A stretch of 64,000 nt of DNA from JAJFFW01 sp038534195 (GCA_038534195.1 JBCAXE010000014.1:1-64000); one strand, 5' to 3'. Counted from the stretch's first letter, positions 42,420-51,582 are shown. Translations and numbers: made by a program. The notes: generated from the sequence alone by a model not told the origin.

Positions 42420-42859
42420 GCGACGAGAGCTCATTCGCTGCAGGGACAGGGACGGCCCTTGATCAATTTACGATGCCGGCCTGTTCTAAAACGCTAGGCT
42501 ATGAATTTGTTTCTGTTGATCGCGACGCTCAGACCATGGAGGTCCGCTTCACCGCGACGGCCGATATGGTCAATCCCATGGGTAACGTACAGGGTGGGTT
42601 CCTGATGGCGATGCTCGACGATGTGATGGGATCGATGATGGTGGTCCTCACGGACGCCAAAAAAGGACCAGTATCGGTTGACTTCCACACGCAGTTCTTG
42701 CGCCCGGCGAAGGTCGGCGTTTTTGTCGGGAAGGGGCGCGTTAAGCATATGACAAATTCGACCGTCTTTACTGAGGCGACGCTTTATAGCACTGACGGCG
42801 AAGCGGTGGCCTCCGCCGTGCAAAGCCAACGGCTGTTTCCGATCCGGGGGAGTAGATGA
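42416..42859 (+). CDS. PaaI-type hotdog thioesterase
   Basis: The 147-residue product has the PaaI/4HBT hotdog core: NPMGNVQGGFLMAMLDDVMGSMM (with the catalytic-type NVQGGFLMAMLDD segment) followed by VSVDFHTQFLRPAKVG. Such enzymes cleave acyl- or aryl-CoA thioesters. Substrate is unknown. It is linked by ATGA overlaps at both ends, and lies inside the nuo gene run. Confidence 0.85.
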   Translation: MSDESSFAAGTGTALDQFTMPACSKTLGYEFVSVDRDAQTMEVRFTATADMVNPMGNVQGGFLMAMLDDVMGSMMVVLTDAKKGPVSVDFHTQFLRPAKVGVFVGKGRVKHMTNSTVFTEATLYSTDGEAVASAVQSQRLFPIRGSR

Positions 42860-43092
42860 GCAACAATGCAGATCGTGATCAGGGTCCTCACTACATTCCG
42901 GAACTTGATCCGGACAATTCAAAATGGCCGAAGCCGCTGAACCGCCGACCCATGTGGATCGCCCTTACGATCAGCTTTGTTCTGATGGCGGCGGGCGTCG
43001 CGGCCTTTTTCCTCGGATTTCCTGAGGTTGGGGTGATCATTTTCCTCCTCGGATTGCTGGTGCTCGCGCCGTTTGTCGCCTTTATTGGCTGA
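42856..43092 (+). CDS. Small membrane protein before nuoF
   Basis: The 78-residue protein has a polar lead with PHYIPELDPDNSKWPKPLNRRP and two hydrophobic helices at the end (about 38-58 and 60-76). No family recognised. It overlaps the thioesterase gene by ATGA and lies 46 bases before nuoF. Confidence 0.6.
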   Translation: MSNNADRDQGPHYIPELDPDNSKWPKPLNRRPMWIALTISFVLMAAGVAAFFLGFPEVGVIIFLLGLLVLAPFVAFIG

Positions 43093-43138
43093 CAAAAGCT
43101 GCTAAACCCCTGCTATCGGCAGAGAAACGAGACAACCC

Positions 43139-44443
43139 ATGCTCCAGGACAAAGACCGCATTTTTACGAACCTCTACGGCCTCCATGATTGGCGGCTGGA
43201 AGCGGCGAAGCGGCGCGGCGCGTGGAACGGAACGGCCGACATTATCCAGATGGGACATGACTGGATCATCCAGCAAATCAAGGACTCCGGCTTGCGTGGC
43301 CGTGGCGGCGCCGGTTTTCCGACAGGACTCAAATGGTCGTTTATGCCGAAAGAGGTCGGCGATCGTCCGCATTATCTTGTGGTCAATGCGGATGAATCGG
43401 AACCTGGCACGTGTAAAGACCGCGACATCATGCGCCACGACCCGCACCTCTTCATCGAAGGATGCCTGGTTGCGTCTTACGCCATGAAAGCGAATGCTTG
43501 TTACGTCTACCTGCGCGGCGAATATGTGGACGAACGCGAGACGCTGCAGGCGGCAGTGGACGAAGCATACGCGGCGGGGCTTCTTGGCAAGAATGCTGCG
43601 GGCTCTGGATGGGACTTTGACCTCTATGTTCACCATGGCGCCGGGGCGTATATTTGCGGTGAAGAAACCGCGCTCCTTGAGAGCCTGGAAGGCAAGAAGG
43701 GTCAGCCGCGCCTGAAGCCGCCCTTTCCCGCCGGGGCCGGCCTTTACGGATGCCCGACTACCGTGAACAATGTGGAATCTATTGCCGTCTGTCCAACGAT
43801 CATCCGGCGCGGCGCGGACTGGTTTAAAAAATTCGGCCGCGAGAATAACGCCGGCACGAAAGTCTTCTGCATATCCGGTCATGTGGAGCGGCCATGCAAT
43901 GTGGAAGAGGAAATGTCTATTCCGCTAAAGACGCTTATCGAAACTCATTGCGGCGGCGTCGCGGGCGGTTGGGAAAATCTGAAAGCGGTGATCCCGGGCG
44001 GGTCGTCGGTTCCGCTTCTGCCGAAAGAGATTTGTGACGACGTCCTTATGGATTTCGATGCGTTGCGCGACGTCAAGTCCGGTCTTGGCACGGCGGCCGT
44101 CATTGTTATGGATAAATCGACCGATGTGGTCCGGGCGATTTCGCGCATTTCCTATTTTTACAAACATGAAAGTTGTGGTCAGTGCACCCCATGCCGTGAA
44201 GGCACCGGCTGGATGTGGCGGGTCCTAGAGCGCATGGCTGTCGGCGATTCATCGACAGCGGAAATTGACAAGCTGCTGGACGTCGCCGGGCAGATTGAGG
44301 GGCATACGATTTGCGCGCTGGGCGACGCCGCTGCGTGGCCCGTGCAGGGATTAATTCGGCACTTCCGCCACGAAATCGAAGAACGTATTAATACGTATCG
44401 GAATGATCGGCCGCATGTGGCCGTAGGCGTCGCCGCTGAATAG
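43139..44443 (+). CDS. nuoF: NADH-quinone oxidoreductase subunit F
   Basis: NuoF binds NADH and FMN and carries cluster N3. The 434-residue product has GRGGAGFPTGLKWSF (NADH/FMN motif, residues about 56-70), GAYICGEETALLESLEGKKGQPR and ESCGQCTPCREGTGW with the later CALGDAAAWP Cys, the four N3 ligands. It ends one base before the acetyltransferase gene. Confidence 0.97.
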   Translation: MLQDKDRIFTNLYGLHDWRLEAAKRRGAWNGTADIIQMGHDWIIQQIKDSGLRGRGGAGFPTGLKWSFMPKEVGDRPHYLVVNADESEPGTCKDRDIMRHDPHLFIEGCLVASYAMKANACYVYLRGEYVDERETLQAAVDEAYAAGLLGKNAAGSGWDFDLYVHHGAGAYICGEETALLESLEGKKGQPRLKPPFPAGAGLYGCPTTVNNVESIAVCPTIIRRGADWFKKFGRENNAGTKVFCISGHVERPCNVEEEMSIPLKTLIETHCGGVAGGWENLKAVIPGGSSVPLLPKEICDDVLMDFDALRDVKSGLGTAAVIVMDKSTDVVRAISRISYFYKHESCGQCTPCREGTGWMWRVLERMAVGDSSTAEIDKLLDVAGQIEGHTICALGDAAAWPVQGLIRHFRHEIEERINTYRNDRPHVAVGVAAE

Positions 44444-44444
44444 C

Positions 44445-44984
44445 ATGGCTCCGCGTATCCGGCTTGCCGAAACTGAAGACGCGGCCGCCTTATCGGCGCT
44501 CGGCAGAGCAACTTTCACGGGCGCGTTCGGATTTCTTTATAAGCCTGAAGATCTCTCTCTTTTTTTTGACAAGAACCACTCAGTTGACGTCTATGCACAG
44601 CGCCTTTCCGATCCGGCGCACCGGGTCTGGGTGCTTGAGGGCGACGAAAAAACCCTTCTCGGTTATGCGTCCGTGGGGCCATGCGGACTCCCAGTGCCCA
44701 ATATGCCAGAGCGCGCGGGCGAACTCGAGCGCTTCTATATTCGCCACGGTCACCAGGGCGGCGGGTACGGCGGGCGCATGTTGGAGCTGGCGCTCGCTTG
44801 GTTAGATAAACAATACGAGTACACGTATCTCAGCGTCTTTTATGCAAACCACGGCGCGCAACGGCTGTACAAGCGTTTTGGCTTCAGGATTATCCACGAA
44901 TACCGGTATAAGGTGGGAAATCAGGCGGACCCGGAATATATCATGGAGCGCGTTCGTCCAGATAGCGCGCCTGACGAGCATTAA
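44445..44984 (+). CDS. GNAT family N-acetyltransferase
   Basis: The 179-residue product has a GNAT domain: an ADxxAL-type N-terminal helix (DAAALSALGRATFTG), a beta-rich middle, and the acetyl-CoA loop HQGGGYGGRMLELALAW (RxxGxG/A-like, about 106-122), followed by VFYANHGAQRLYKRFGF. Likely acetylates a small molecule or protein; target unknown. It follows nuoF by one base, and its end overlaps the convergent S24 gene by four bases. Confidence 0.85.
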   Translation: MAPRIRLAETEDAAALSALGRATFTGAFGFLYKPEDLSLFFDKNHSVDVYAQRLSDPAHRVWVLEGDEKTLLGYASVGPCGLPVPNMPERAGELERFYIRHGHQGGGYGGRMLELALAWLDKQYEYTYLSVFYANHGAQRLYKRFGFRIIHEYRYKVGNQADPEYIMERVRPDSAPDEH

Positions 44985-45670
44985 TAGCGCGGCAGTACGA
45001 AATGCCCGATCCAGCCGTCCCGCTCATAGGACCTTGATGATTTATTAGCGTACTGAATAGAACGCCATTCCTTTGTTGTCGTTGCTGTCAGAGTAGCGAG
45101 AATCATTGTTTTTGCATCCTCGGTCGGATCGTTTTTGACAAGCAAGACGTCGCCGCCCACCTCCGGCGGTCTCGCGGGATCGACCCACACAATTTCGCCA
45201 GCGTGGAAGCGCGGCGACATCACATCGTCCGGCGAATAGAAGCCAAACACCTTTGCGGCGTTCTGGAAATAGGGCGCGCGTTGTTTGCGATCAATCGGCG
45301 AGTTAGCACTATGTAAAGTCCAGCTGCCGTCGAAATTCGTTGTCGCCTCGTAAATCGGCGCGGTATCAGATTCAGTCGCTGATCGGCGGTAGCTTTCCCG
45401 ATTGTCCTCCCGGAAACCATCGGCAGGGGCAAAGCCTGCCGAAACACCAAGGTAGGCGGCGATTTTCTCGGCTTCAGCGAATTTCAATTGCCGTTCGCCG
45501 TTCAGTAGCCTTGTGATAGCGGATTTATCAACGTTTAGCGCACGCGCAATGCCTGTTCGTGTTTTGGTCGGATCACGCTCCAACGCCTTTAAAATCCATT
45601 CAATATCCGCTTGCATGGACCGCAAGATGTCGGGCGTTGGATGGAAAATCGATTGTGAAAATCGCAACAT
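44981..45670 (-). CDS. XRE/S24-type repressor with lost catalytic serine
   Basis: The 229-residue protein has an HTH domain (about 35-75, TRTGIARALNVDKSAITRLLNGERQLKFAEAEKIAAYLG) and a LexA/CI-like C-domain. In active S24 proteins the cleavage Ser lies in GDSMxP; here the same place reads DDVMSPRF (148-155), with Val at the Ser position. The region expected to hold the general-base Lys also lacks a clear match. So self-cleavage is probably lost. It lies opposite to the nuo genes, divergent from a coiled-coil gene, over an inverted repeat. Confidence 0.75.
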   Translation of the reverse strand: MLRFSQSIFHPTPDILRSMQADIEWILKALERDPTKTRTGIARALNVDKSAITRLLNGERQLKFAEAEKIAAYLGVSAGFAPADGFREDNRESYRRSATESDTAPIYEATTNFDGSWTLHSANSPIDRKQRAPYFQNAAKVFGFYSPDDVMSPRFHAGEIVWVDPARPPEVGGDVLLVKNDPTEDAKTMILATLTATTTKEWRSIQYANKSSRSYERDGWIGHFVLPRY

Positions 45671-45676
45671 ACTGCC

Positions 45677-45710
45677 TAAAGGTTGTAGAAATCACAATAA
45701 TCGACCTTTA
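45677..45710. promoter_or_regulatory. Operator-like inverted repeat upstream of the S24 gene
   Basis: TAAAGGT (45677-45683) and ACCTTTA (45704-45710) are exact inverted copies 20 bases apart. TTGT-N7-ACAA lies between them. It is in the region between the S24 repressor and the divergent coiled-coil gene, where a self-regulating repressor would bind. Inferred. Confidence 0.4.
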
Positions 45711-45778
45711 ATATATATTCTTTAGATTCTGCAACCAGGTGGTGCAGGCGCCTTTTGTCAACCAAAGAAGGGAATGCG

Positions 45779-46015
45779 ATGACAGATTTGGATGCTATCG
45801 CTGACGTGCAAAAAAAAATGACAGCGCAATTGAATGAAATGGAAAGTCGCTTGGCGTTGATCCATGAAGAGTTGCGCGAAACGGCTTCTAACGTCACGCG
45901 CCTAAAGCTAATGGCCGGCAATGCGAAAGCCGTCGAGGAACACCGGACCGCCGCCCTTGAGGGCCTAACCGAGACACTGACGCGTATCGAAAGTCTCCTC
46001 CAGAATTCGCCCTGA
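45779..46015 (+). CDS. Small coiled-coil protein beside the S24 repressor
   Basis: The 78-residue protein is a run of heptad-like helix (IADVQKKMTAQLNEMESRLALIHEELRETASNVTRL). ATG 45779 has GAAGGG upstream. It is divergent from the S24 gene and is closed by a terminator-like hairpin at 46033. No family is recognised. Together with the repressor it interrupts the nuo genes between nuoF and nuoG. Confidence 0.6.
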   Translation: MTDLDAIADVQKKMTAQLNEMESRLALIHEELRETASNVTRLKLMAGNAKAVEEHRTAALEGLTETLTRIESLLQNSP

Positions 46016-46032
46016 TGGTTGCGTTCTCGGCG

Positions 46033-46065
46033 AAAAATGCGACTGCGAAAACGCGACATTTTTTT
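46033..46065 (+). terminator. Intrinsic terminator-like hairpin before nuoG
   Basis: AAAAATG (46033-46039) pairs with CATTTTT (46057-46063), with an inner GCG/CGC stem, and a T-run continues to 46065. It lies 18 bases after the coiled-coil gene stop. If it works, nuoG needs its own promoter within the next 90 bases. The stem is seen; activity is inferred. Confidence 0.55.
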
Positions 46066-46153
46066 GCTCGTTGAACAGCCCACATCCGCTGGAATCAGCG
46101 TCGAAATCCAGCTAGATAATTTGTGAATTCCATAGAGCAGGCGCAGCTATCTC

Positions 46154-48256
46154 ATGAGCGATACCCGAGTTATCAAGGTCAATGGCGACGAAATCGAAGT
46201 TAGGTCTGATCTGACTCTGCTTCAGGCGTGTGAAGAGGCGGGAGAGGAAATTCCCCGCTTTTGCTACCACGAACGCCTTTCGGTCGCCGGCAATTGTCGA
46301 ATGTGCCTGATCGAAGTGAAAGGTGGTCCGCCCAAGCCGGTCGCCTCCTGTGCTCAGAATGTGCGTGATTTGCGCCCTGGACCCGACGGTGCGCCGCCGG
46401 AGCTGTTCACCAATACGCCCATGGTGAAAAAAGCCCGCGAAGGCGTCATGGAGTTTCTCCTGATCAATCATCCGCTCGACTGCCCGATCTGTGATCAGGG
46501 CGGCGAATGCGATCTGCAGGATCAGGCGATGGCATATGGACGCGACGGAACCCGCTTTGAAGAAAACAAACGTGCGGTGGAAGAAAAACATATGGGCCCG
46601 CTGATCAAGACCATCATGACGCGGTGCATTCAGTGTACGCGGTGTGTGCGTTTTGCAACGGAGGTGGCGGGCGTCGATGATTTGGGGTTGGTCAATCGGG
46701 GCGAGAACGCTGAGATCACGACCTATCTTGAAAAAGCGGTCGAGAGCGAGCTAACCGGCAATTTGATCGACGTCTGCCCAGTCGGCGCGCTGACGTCAAA
46801 GCCTTACGCCTTTAATGCGCGGCCTTGGGAATTGACGAAGACCGAGACTATCGACGTGATGGACGCTGTGGGATCAAACATTCGCATCGATACGCGTGGG
46901 CGTGAAGTCCTTCGAATTTTGCCGCGTCTTCATGAAGATGTGAATGAGGAATGGATATCCGACAAAACGCGATTCATCTGGGATGGATTGAAGACCCAGC
47001 GTCTTGATCAGCCTTACATTCGCGAGCACGGGAAATTACGTCCGGCGTCTTGGGAGGAGGCGTTGCGCGTCGCGGGTGAGAAACTGTCAACGACGCCTGC
47101 GGACCGGGTCGCCGCTATCGCTGGCGATCTCGTTTCTGCGGAAGCGGTCAAAGCGTTAAAGGATTTGATGGGCGCCATCGGAACACCGCATCTCGATTGC
47201 CGCCAGGACGGAGCGCTCCTCGGCGGCGAACGGCCTGCTTATCTCTTCAATTCAGGCATTGCCGGCATTGAGCACGCGGACGCGATCCTTCTGATCGGCG
47301 CAAATCCCCGGATCGAAGCGCCGCTTGTCAATGCGCGACTCCGCAAGAGTTGGCTCGACAAACTGCATCTGAGAATTGGCCTTATCGGTCAGGAGGCCGC
47401 GTTCACATATGATTACGATTATCTCGGCGCTGGTCCGGCCACATTGAAGTCACTGGCGCAAGGCGAGGGGACATTCTTCGATGTGCTGAAGAACGCGGAG
47501 CGACCCGCCATTATTGTCGGATTAGGCGCGCTCACCCGCGACGACGGGCCTGCGGTCCTAGCGCTGGCGGCTCAATTGGCGAACTCTGTCGGCGCCGTCA
47601 CGCCTGACTGGAATGGCTTTAATATTCTGCATACGGCGGCTGGCCGGGTCGGCGCCCTTGATCTCGGCTTTCTGCCAGGTGAAGGCGGACGTGATATCTC
47701 AGGTATTCTACAAGGCGCTCAGGACAGGGAAATTGACGTCATCTATAATCTAGGCGCCGATGAAATCGACACGGCGAAATTTGGCGGCGCCTTCGTGATC
47801 TACCAGGGGCATCACGGCGACGCAGGCGCTCGAAAAGCTGACGTCATTTTCCCTGCGGCAGCGTATACGGAACAAAATGGAACTTATGTGAATATGGAAG
47901 GACGCGTCCAAATTGCGCGGCGCGCCCATTTCCCGTTCGGCGAAGCGCGCGAAGGTTGGGCGATCATTCGCGCCCTGTCGGATCGCGTGGGCAATACACT
48001 GCCCTATGACGATTTGTTCAGTTTGCGGCAGGCGATGATTGAAGATGCGCCGGTGCTTGGCCGGCTGGATCAGGGTCCAGCCAAGGAAGGCGTTGAATTT
48101 GATGTGACGAAAATTGGCGTCGCCGGAGAAATTACGGATGCGCCGTTCGTTAGTGCTGTTCAGAATTTTTATTTGACCAATCCGATCGCTCGCGCCTCGA
48201 AGACGATGGCGGAATGTGCGGCGTCGGCTGACGCCGTTAAGATGGCGGCTGAATAG
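46154..48256 (+). CDS. nuoG: NADH-quinone oxidoreductase subunit G
   Basis: NuoG is the largest peripheral subunit with several iron-sulfur clusters. The 700-residue product has a 2Fe-2S ferredoxin domain at the N-terminus (CYHERLSVAGNCRMCLIEV, about 37-55, then SCAQN), a His-Cys motif region (NHPLDCPICDQGGECDLQDQAM), two CxxCxxC-type sets (RCIQCTRCVRF and NLIDVCPVGAL), and the molybdopterin-like domain with RAPL-type NPRIEAPLVNARLRKSW. Length is the alphaproteobacterial one. No nuoH follows; the next gene is an unrelated membrane protein. Confidence 0.96.
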   Translation: MSDTRVIKVNGDEIEVRSDLTLLQACEEAGEEIPRFCYHERLSVAGNCRMCLIEVKGGPPKPVASCAQNVRDLRPGPDGAPPELFTNTPMVKKAREGVMEFLLINHPLDCPICDQGGECDLQDQAMAYGRDGTRFEENKRAVEEKHMGPLIKTIMTRCIQCTRCVRFATEVAGVDDLGLVNRGENAEITTYLEKAVESELTGNLIDVCPVGALTSKPYAFNARPWELTKTETIDVMDAVGSNIRIDTRGREVLRILPRLHEDVNEEWISDKTRFIWDGLKTQRLDQPYIREHGKLRPASWEEALRVAGEKLSTTPADRVAAIAGDLVSAEAVKALKDLMGAIGTPHLDCRQDGALLGGERPAYLFNSGIAGIEHADAILLIGANPRIEAPLVNARLRKSWLDKLHLRIGLIGQEAAFTYDYDYLGAGPATLKSLAQGEGTFFDVLKNAERPAIIVGLGALTRDDGPAVLALAAQLANSVGAVTPDWNGFNILHTAAGRVGALDLGFLPGEGGRDISGILQGAQDREIDVIYNLGADEIDTAKFGGAFVIYQGHHGDAGARKADVIFPAAAYTEQNGTYVNMEGRVQIARRAHFPFGEAREGWAIIRALSDRVGNTLPYDDLFSLRQAMIEDAPVLGRLDQGPAKEGVEFDVTKIGVAGEITDAPFVSAVQNFYLTNPIARASKTMAECAASADAVKMAAE

Positions 48257-48258
48257 AG

Positions 48259-48777
48259 GTGACGCGCGAAACCGTTTCAGCGCAAACGGTCCATGCGAGC
48301 ATCCGCAGTCGGATCGCCTTTGAAAAACTGGTTCTTTCTGTTCTTTACGGCGCGCTGATCAGCGCCACGCTTTTCCTGGCGTGGCAAGTTCTAGCGATGA
48401 TTTTTGCAGCGTCAGTGAACCTTGCCGCTTTCGCACGGCTTGCATTCGCTACAATCTATTATGCGTTTCTTGTGTTTCTCGGCGGATTTCTCGCCGCGGT
48501 GGGTATTGGAATGCCATTGTTCGAACTATTGGAGCGGCGCAAATTTCGGAAAGCGTGGCCTTACTTTATCGCCGCGATCATCGTGAGCCTCGCACTGTTG
48601 GCGCTGCTCCGGAACGGCGCCATTTTTACGGAAGAACCCATTGCCGAGACCGTATTCGTCGTGGCGCCCGGAATGCTCATTGCGACCATTTTCACCAATC
48701 TCATCCGTCCGGTTTGGTGGGATGCGGAATTGGCTGAAGCTGAGACGCCTTCCGCCAACATTGTGCGTATCCACTAG
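48259..48777 (+). CDS. Four-helix membrane protein after nuoG
   Basis: The 172-residue product has about four hydrophobic helices (around 25-48, 58-82, 100-116 and 130-146) and short polar ends. It has no visible match to NuoH, NuoJ or other complex I subunits. The start is GTG 48259, three bases after the nuoG stop. It ends four bases into the convergent MpaB-type gene. Function unknown. Confidence 0.6.
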   Translation: MTRETVSAQTVHASIRSRIAFEKLVLSVLYGALISATLFLAWQVLAMIFAASVNLAAFARLAFATIYYAFLVFLGGFLAAVGIGMPLFELLERRKFRKAWPYFIAAIIVSLALLALLRNGAIFTEEPIAETVFVVAPGMLIATIFTNLIRPVWWDAELAEAETPSANIVRIH

Positions 48778-49619
48778 TACCCCAATTTTTTCGGGTTCTT
48801 GCTGAATAGAAAATCACCCGCGAGGCCAAGTCGCTTGCAAGCAAGCACCGGCGGCGATAAGGGCAGAGGCGTCCGGTCGGCGATGCGCGCAAGCCGGTGG
48901 ACTATGGCCGCGCTCCTTTTACTTAACCGATAGTGCGAAAGACCCAGGCGCTTGTGCAATGGCGGCGGCAGTATTTCGACCGCGGCGCGCACAAGGAGAT
49001 CTCGCGGCGCCGGCAGCGCAGCGCGCAAGACGCTCAAGAAATCTTCAATCACGGGCGTTGCACTAATTACGGCATCCGTTGCTGCGAATAGTGCTGCGCG
49101 TTCGTTTTCGGATGTGGGCGCGGCGGTTGCGCCATAAAGCGTCGCAGCTATTGAGCCTTCTCGGTAAAACTGATCGCGTTCTGCTGGCGAGAGAGGGTTT
49201 GCGAACTTGTGGTACGCCTCAAGAAAACCGTAGCTCGCTGTTGCTTGCACCCAAGTGAGTAGTGAGGGGTCGAGAGCGCTGTACGGAAGACCGTCCGGCG
49301 TCACGCCGCGTACATTGTGGTGCATGCGGCCCACCTGTGTGATCACTTCGCGCGCGGTTTCTTCAGGCCCATAAACAGTCACCATGGCCGCCAAGCCCGT
49401 TCGACGCATCCGCCGCAAAGGTTTTGTCCGAAAGCTTGAATGTCCCCAAACGCCGGCGCGAACCTGCGGATGCGCAAGTTCGAGCAAGACTGCGGCGACG
49501 CCGCCAACCGCCACGGTGACCGGGTTTTTGAAAACCCGCCATGACACAGATGTTGGCGGGGTCAGCGCGGCCGCGCCTCTTGGCGCGCCGAAGTCGATAT
49601 CCACGCTCAAGTACTTCAT
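48774..49619 (-). CDS. MpaB-type oxygenase (DUF2236 family)
   Basis: The 281-residue protein has the DUF2236 pattern: LELAHPQVRAGVWGHSSFRTKPLRRMRRTG near residues 44-73, then VRGVTPDGLPYSALDPSLLTWVQATASYGF (about 105-134) and a downstream DQFYREGSIAATLYG. The family includes latex-clearing protein and MpaB, heme-dependent oxygenases. Conserved His residues at these sites fit heme binding. Substrate here unknown. Confidence 0.8.
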   Translation of the reverse strand: MKYLSVDIDFGAPRGAAALTPPTSVSWRVFKNPVTVAVGGVAAVLLELAHPQVRAGVWGHSSFRTKPLRRMRRTGLAAMVTVYGPEETAREVITQVGRMHHNVRGVTPDGLPYSALDPSLLTWVQATASYGFLEAYHKFANPLSPAERDQFYREGSIAATLYGATAAPTSENERAALFAATDAVISATPVIEDFLSVLRAALPAPRDLLVRAAVEILPPPLHKRLGLSHYRLSKRSAAIVHRLARIADRTPLPLSPPVLACKRLGLAGDFLFSKNPKKLGY

Positions 49620-49716
49620 AATTGATAAATAGGAGACGCAAGGGACCGCATGAAGGCGAAAATTCGCCGGGGTTATGGCCTTCAGGAGCGAATTTGACCA
49701 AAGGAGCGTGCGACAA

Positions 49717-50196
49717 ATGACAAAGATGGGTTTTGCAGAAGGCGGATGCGCTTGCAGCGCTGTTCGTTACCGAATGACAGCGCCCCCCATCTTCGTTCAT
49801 TGCTGTCACTGCACATGGTGTCAGCGCGAAAGCGGGTCGGCCTTTGCGGTCAACGCGCTCATCGAAGCGTCCGAAGTGGCGCTCCTGAAGGGACAAGCAG
49901 TGCGTGTCAGCGTGCCAACGGCGAGCGGCCGGGGACAGACTTTCACCCGATGTCCCTCTTGCAGCGTCGGGCTTTGGAGCAATTACAGCGGGGCCGGCGA
50001 GCGTATCAATTTCATTCGTGTCGGAACGTTAGACGATCCCAGTTTGGCGCCGCCCGATATCCACATTTATACGTCCAGCATGCAGCCTTGGGTGACCTTG
50101 CCGAATGAGGCAGTCGCGAAAACTGGATACTATAAGCGCGACGCACATTGGCCGGCGGACAGCATCAGGCGTTACGACGCCGCTCGCGCTGCCTAG
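49717..50196 (+). CDS. GFA-domain protein, second copy
   Basis: The 159-residue protein has a GFA zinc domain: GGCACSAVRYRM, then HCCHCTWCQRESGSAFAV, then FTRCPSCSVGLWSNYSG. It differs clearly from the copy at 38653. ATG 49717 has AGGAG about ten bases before; the longer frame extends into the divergent upstream region. It overlaps the serine hydrolase gene by four bases, tail to tail. Confidence 0.88.
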   Translation: MTKMGFAEGGCACSAVRYRMTAPPIFVHCCHCTWCQRESGSAFAVNALIEASEVALLKGQAVRVSVPTASGRGQTFTRCPSCSVGLWSNYSGAGERINFIRVGTLDDPSLAPPDIHIYTSSMQPWVTLPNEAVAKTGYYKRDAHWPADSIRRYDAARAA

Positions 50197-51500
50197 TTTT
50201 CTAGCGCCCCAAAGGCAATGGACCGGACGAGATCACCTGCGCGCGACGGTTTGTCATTTGGACCAGGCTCACGTTGCGCGAGGACCACATAGGCGAGCCT
50301 GTCCTGGGGGCTGATCGCGAATGTGGTGTCGTAATAACCACCCCAACCGAATTGGCCCGCCGCGGACATGTTACCGGAAAGGCCTGGCTCTTCAAGGACC
50401 CATCCGCCGAGACCAAAGGTCAAGCCGCCGTTACGCCATTCCTCAGGCCGCGCCTCAGCGGGAACATGGCTGTCCAGCATCAGCCTGACAGTAGCGGGTG
50501 ATATGATGCGCGCGCCTTCGAGCTCCCCTTCATTCAATAGCATTTGCAAAAATCTTACGTAGTCGCCCGCAGTGGAAACCAACCCGGCGCCGCCGGAATA
50601 CCAGCCTGTTCCATTCTTGTTCGGAGAGCCGCTCAATCCGCCGCCGTCAAACGGAATCATGGCCCCTTCATCGTCAAACGTATAGACGGTCGCGAGCCGG
50701 TCAAAGTCGGACTGATCAAAGAAAAATTCCGTATCCGCCATTTTCAAAGGCGTGAAGATATTGGTGTCCATGAATGCTTCCAGCGACATTCCCGAAGCGA
50801 TCTCGACAATGCGACCAGCTACGTCCGTGGCGAAACTGTACTGCCATTTTTCGCCGGGTTGCTGATAGAGTGGGTATTCCGTGATGACATCAATGCGCGA
50901 CTTTAGATCGCCATCGTTTGCAAGGACGCCTCGCTCTAGAATCGCTTTTCCAAGATCTGTCTGATTGTCAAAGACATAACCAAGGCCGGCCGTATGGGTG
51001 AGCAAGTGATGGATCGTCACAGGGCGTGCAAGCGCTTCGGTCGGAATAGCGCCTGTTTCGTCTTTGAAAGGCGATGTGGCGACGCGCATGTCTGCGAACG
51101 CCGGGATATAGAGAGCAACGGGGTCGTTCAAAAGAACGCGACCTTCTTCAACGAGCATCAGCAATGCGACCGTTGTTATCGGCTTCGTCATGCTGGCGAT
51201 GCGGAAGCGTGTTTCTGCCGACATCGCGGTCGACGCTTCTATGTCAGCAAGGCCGACAGCGGTCGTGTGGAGCACCTTCCTCTCATCTGCGATCATTGCG
51301 ACAAAGCCTGACCGGACGCCCCGATCGACCTCATCCTGCAGCACGGCCTCAATTCGCGCGTATTGATCTGCGGCGCTCTTATCCGCCGGTGAGACGCTTG
51401 CGAGGTTTGCGGCGGAGACGTTGGTGCTCTCATCGGCGGATTTCGCGCAAGCCGCCAAAGCGAGCGATAGTGCGAGCGCTGCGCGCAAGATGTTTTTCAT
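50193..51500 (-). CDS. Beta-lactamase-class C type serine hydrolase lipoprotein
   Basis: The 435-residue product has a lipoprotein signal with LAAC, Cys18, and then the class C beta-lactamase/esterase fold. The SxxK motif is SMTK at 103-106. A Tyr motif lies in the GEKWQYSFATDVAGRIVE segment. A GWGGYYDTTFAIS-type C-terminal part fits the third motif region. Such proteins are mostly esterases or peptidases acting at the envelope, not resistance enzymes. ATG 51500 has GGAGAGAGG upstream. Confidence 0.88.
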   Translation of the reverse strand: MKNILRAALALSLALAACAKSADESTNVSAANLASVSPADKSAADQYARIEAVLQDEVDRGVRSGFVAMIADERKVLHTTAVGLADIEASTAMSAETRFRIASMTKPITTVALLMLVEEGRVLLNDPVALYIPAFADMRVATSPFKDETGAIPTEALARPVTIHHLLTHTAGLGYVFDNQTDLGKAILERGVLANDGDLKSRIDVITEYPLYQQPGEKWQYSFATDVAGRIVEIASGMSLEAFMDTNIFTPLKMADTEFFFDQSDFDRLATVYTFDDEGAMIPFDGGGLSGSPNKNGTGWYSGGAGLVSTAGDYVRFLQMLLNEGELEGARIISPATVRLMLDSHVPAEARPEEWRNGGLTFGLGGWVLEEPGLSGNMSAAGQFGWGGYYDTTFAISPQDRLAYVVLAQREPGPNDKPSRAGDLVRSIAFGALEN

Positions 51501-51582
51501 GCCTCTCTCCGGATAAGTCAGCGGCATCGGAACCAGACTGCACAATGATGTCAACTCAAATGGGAGGCGATTGAGCCGCCGC

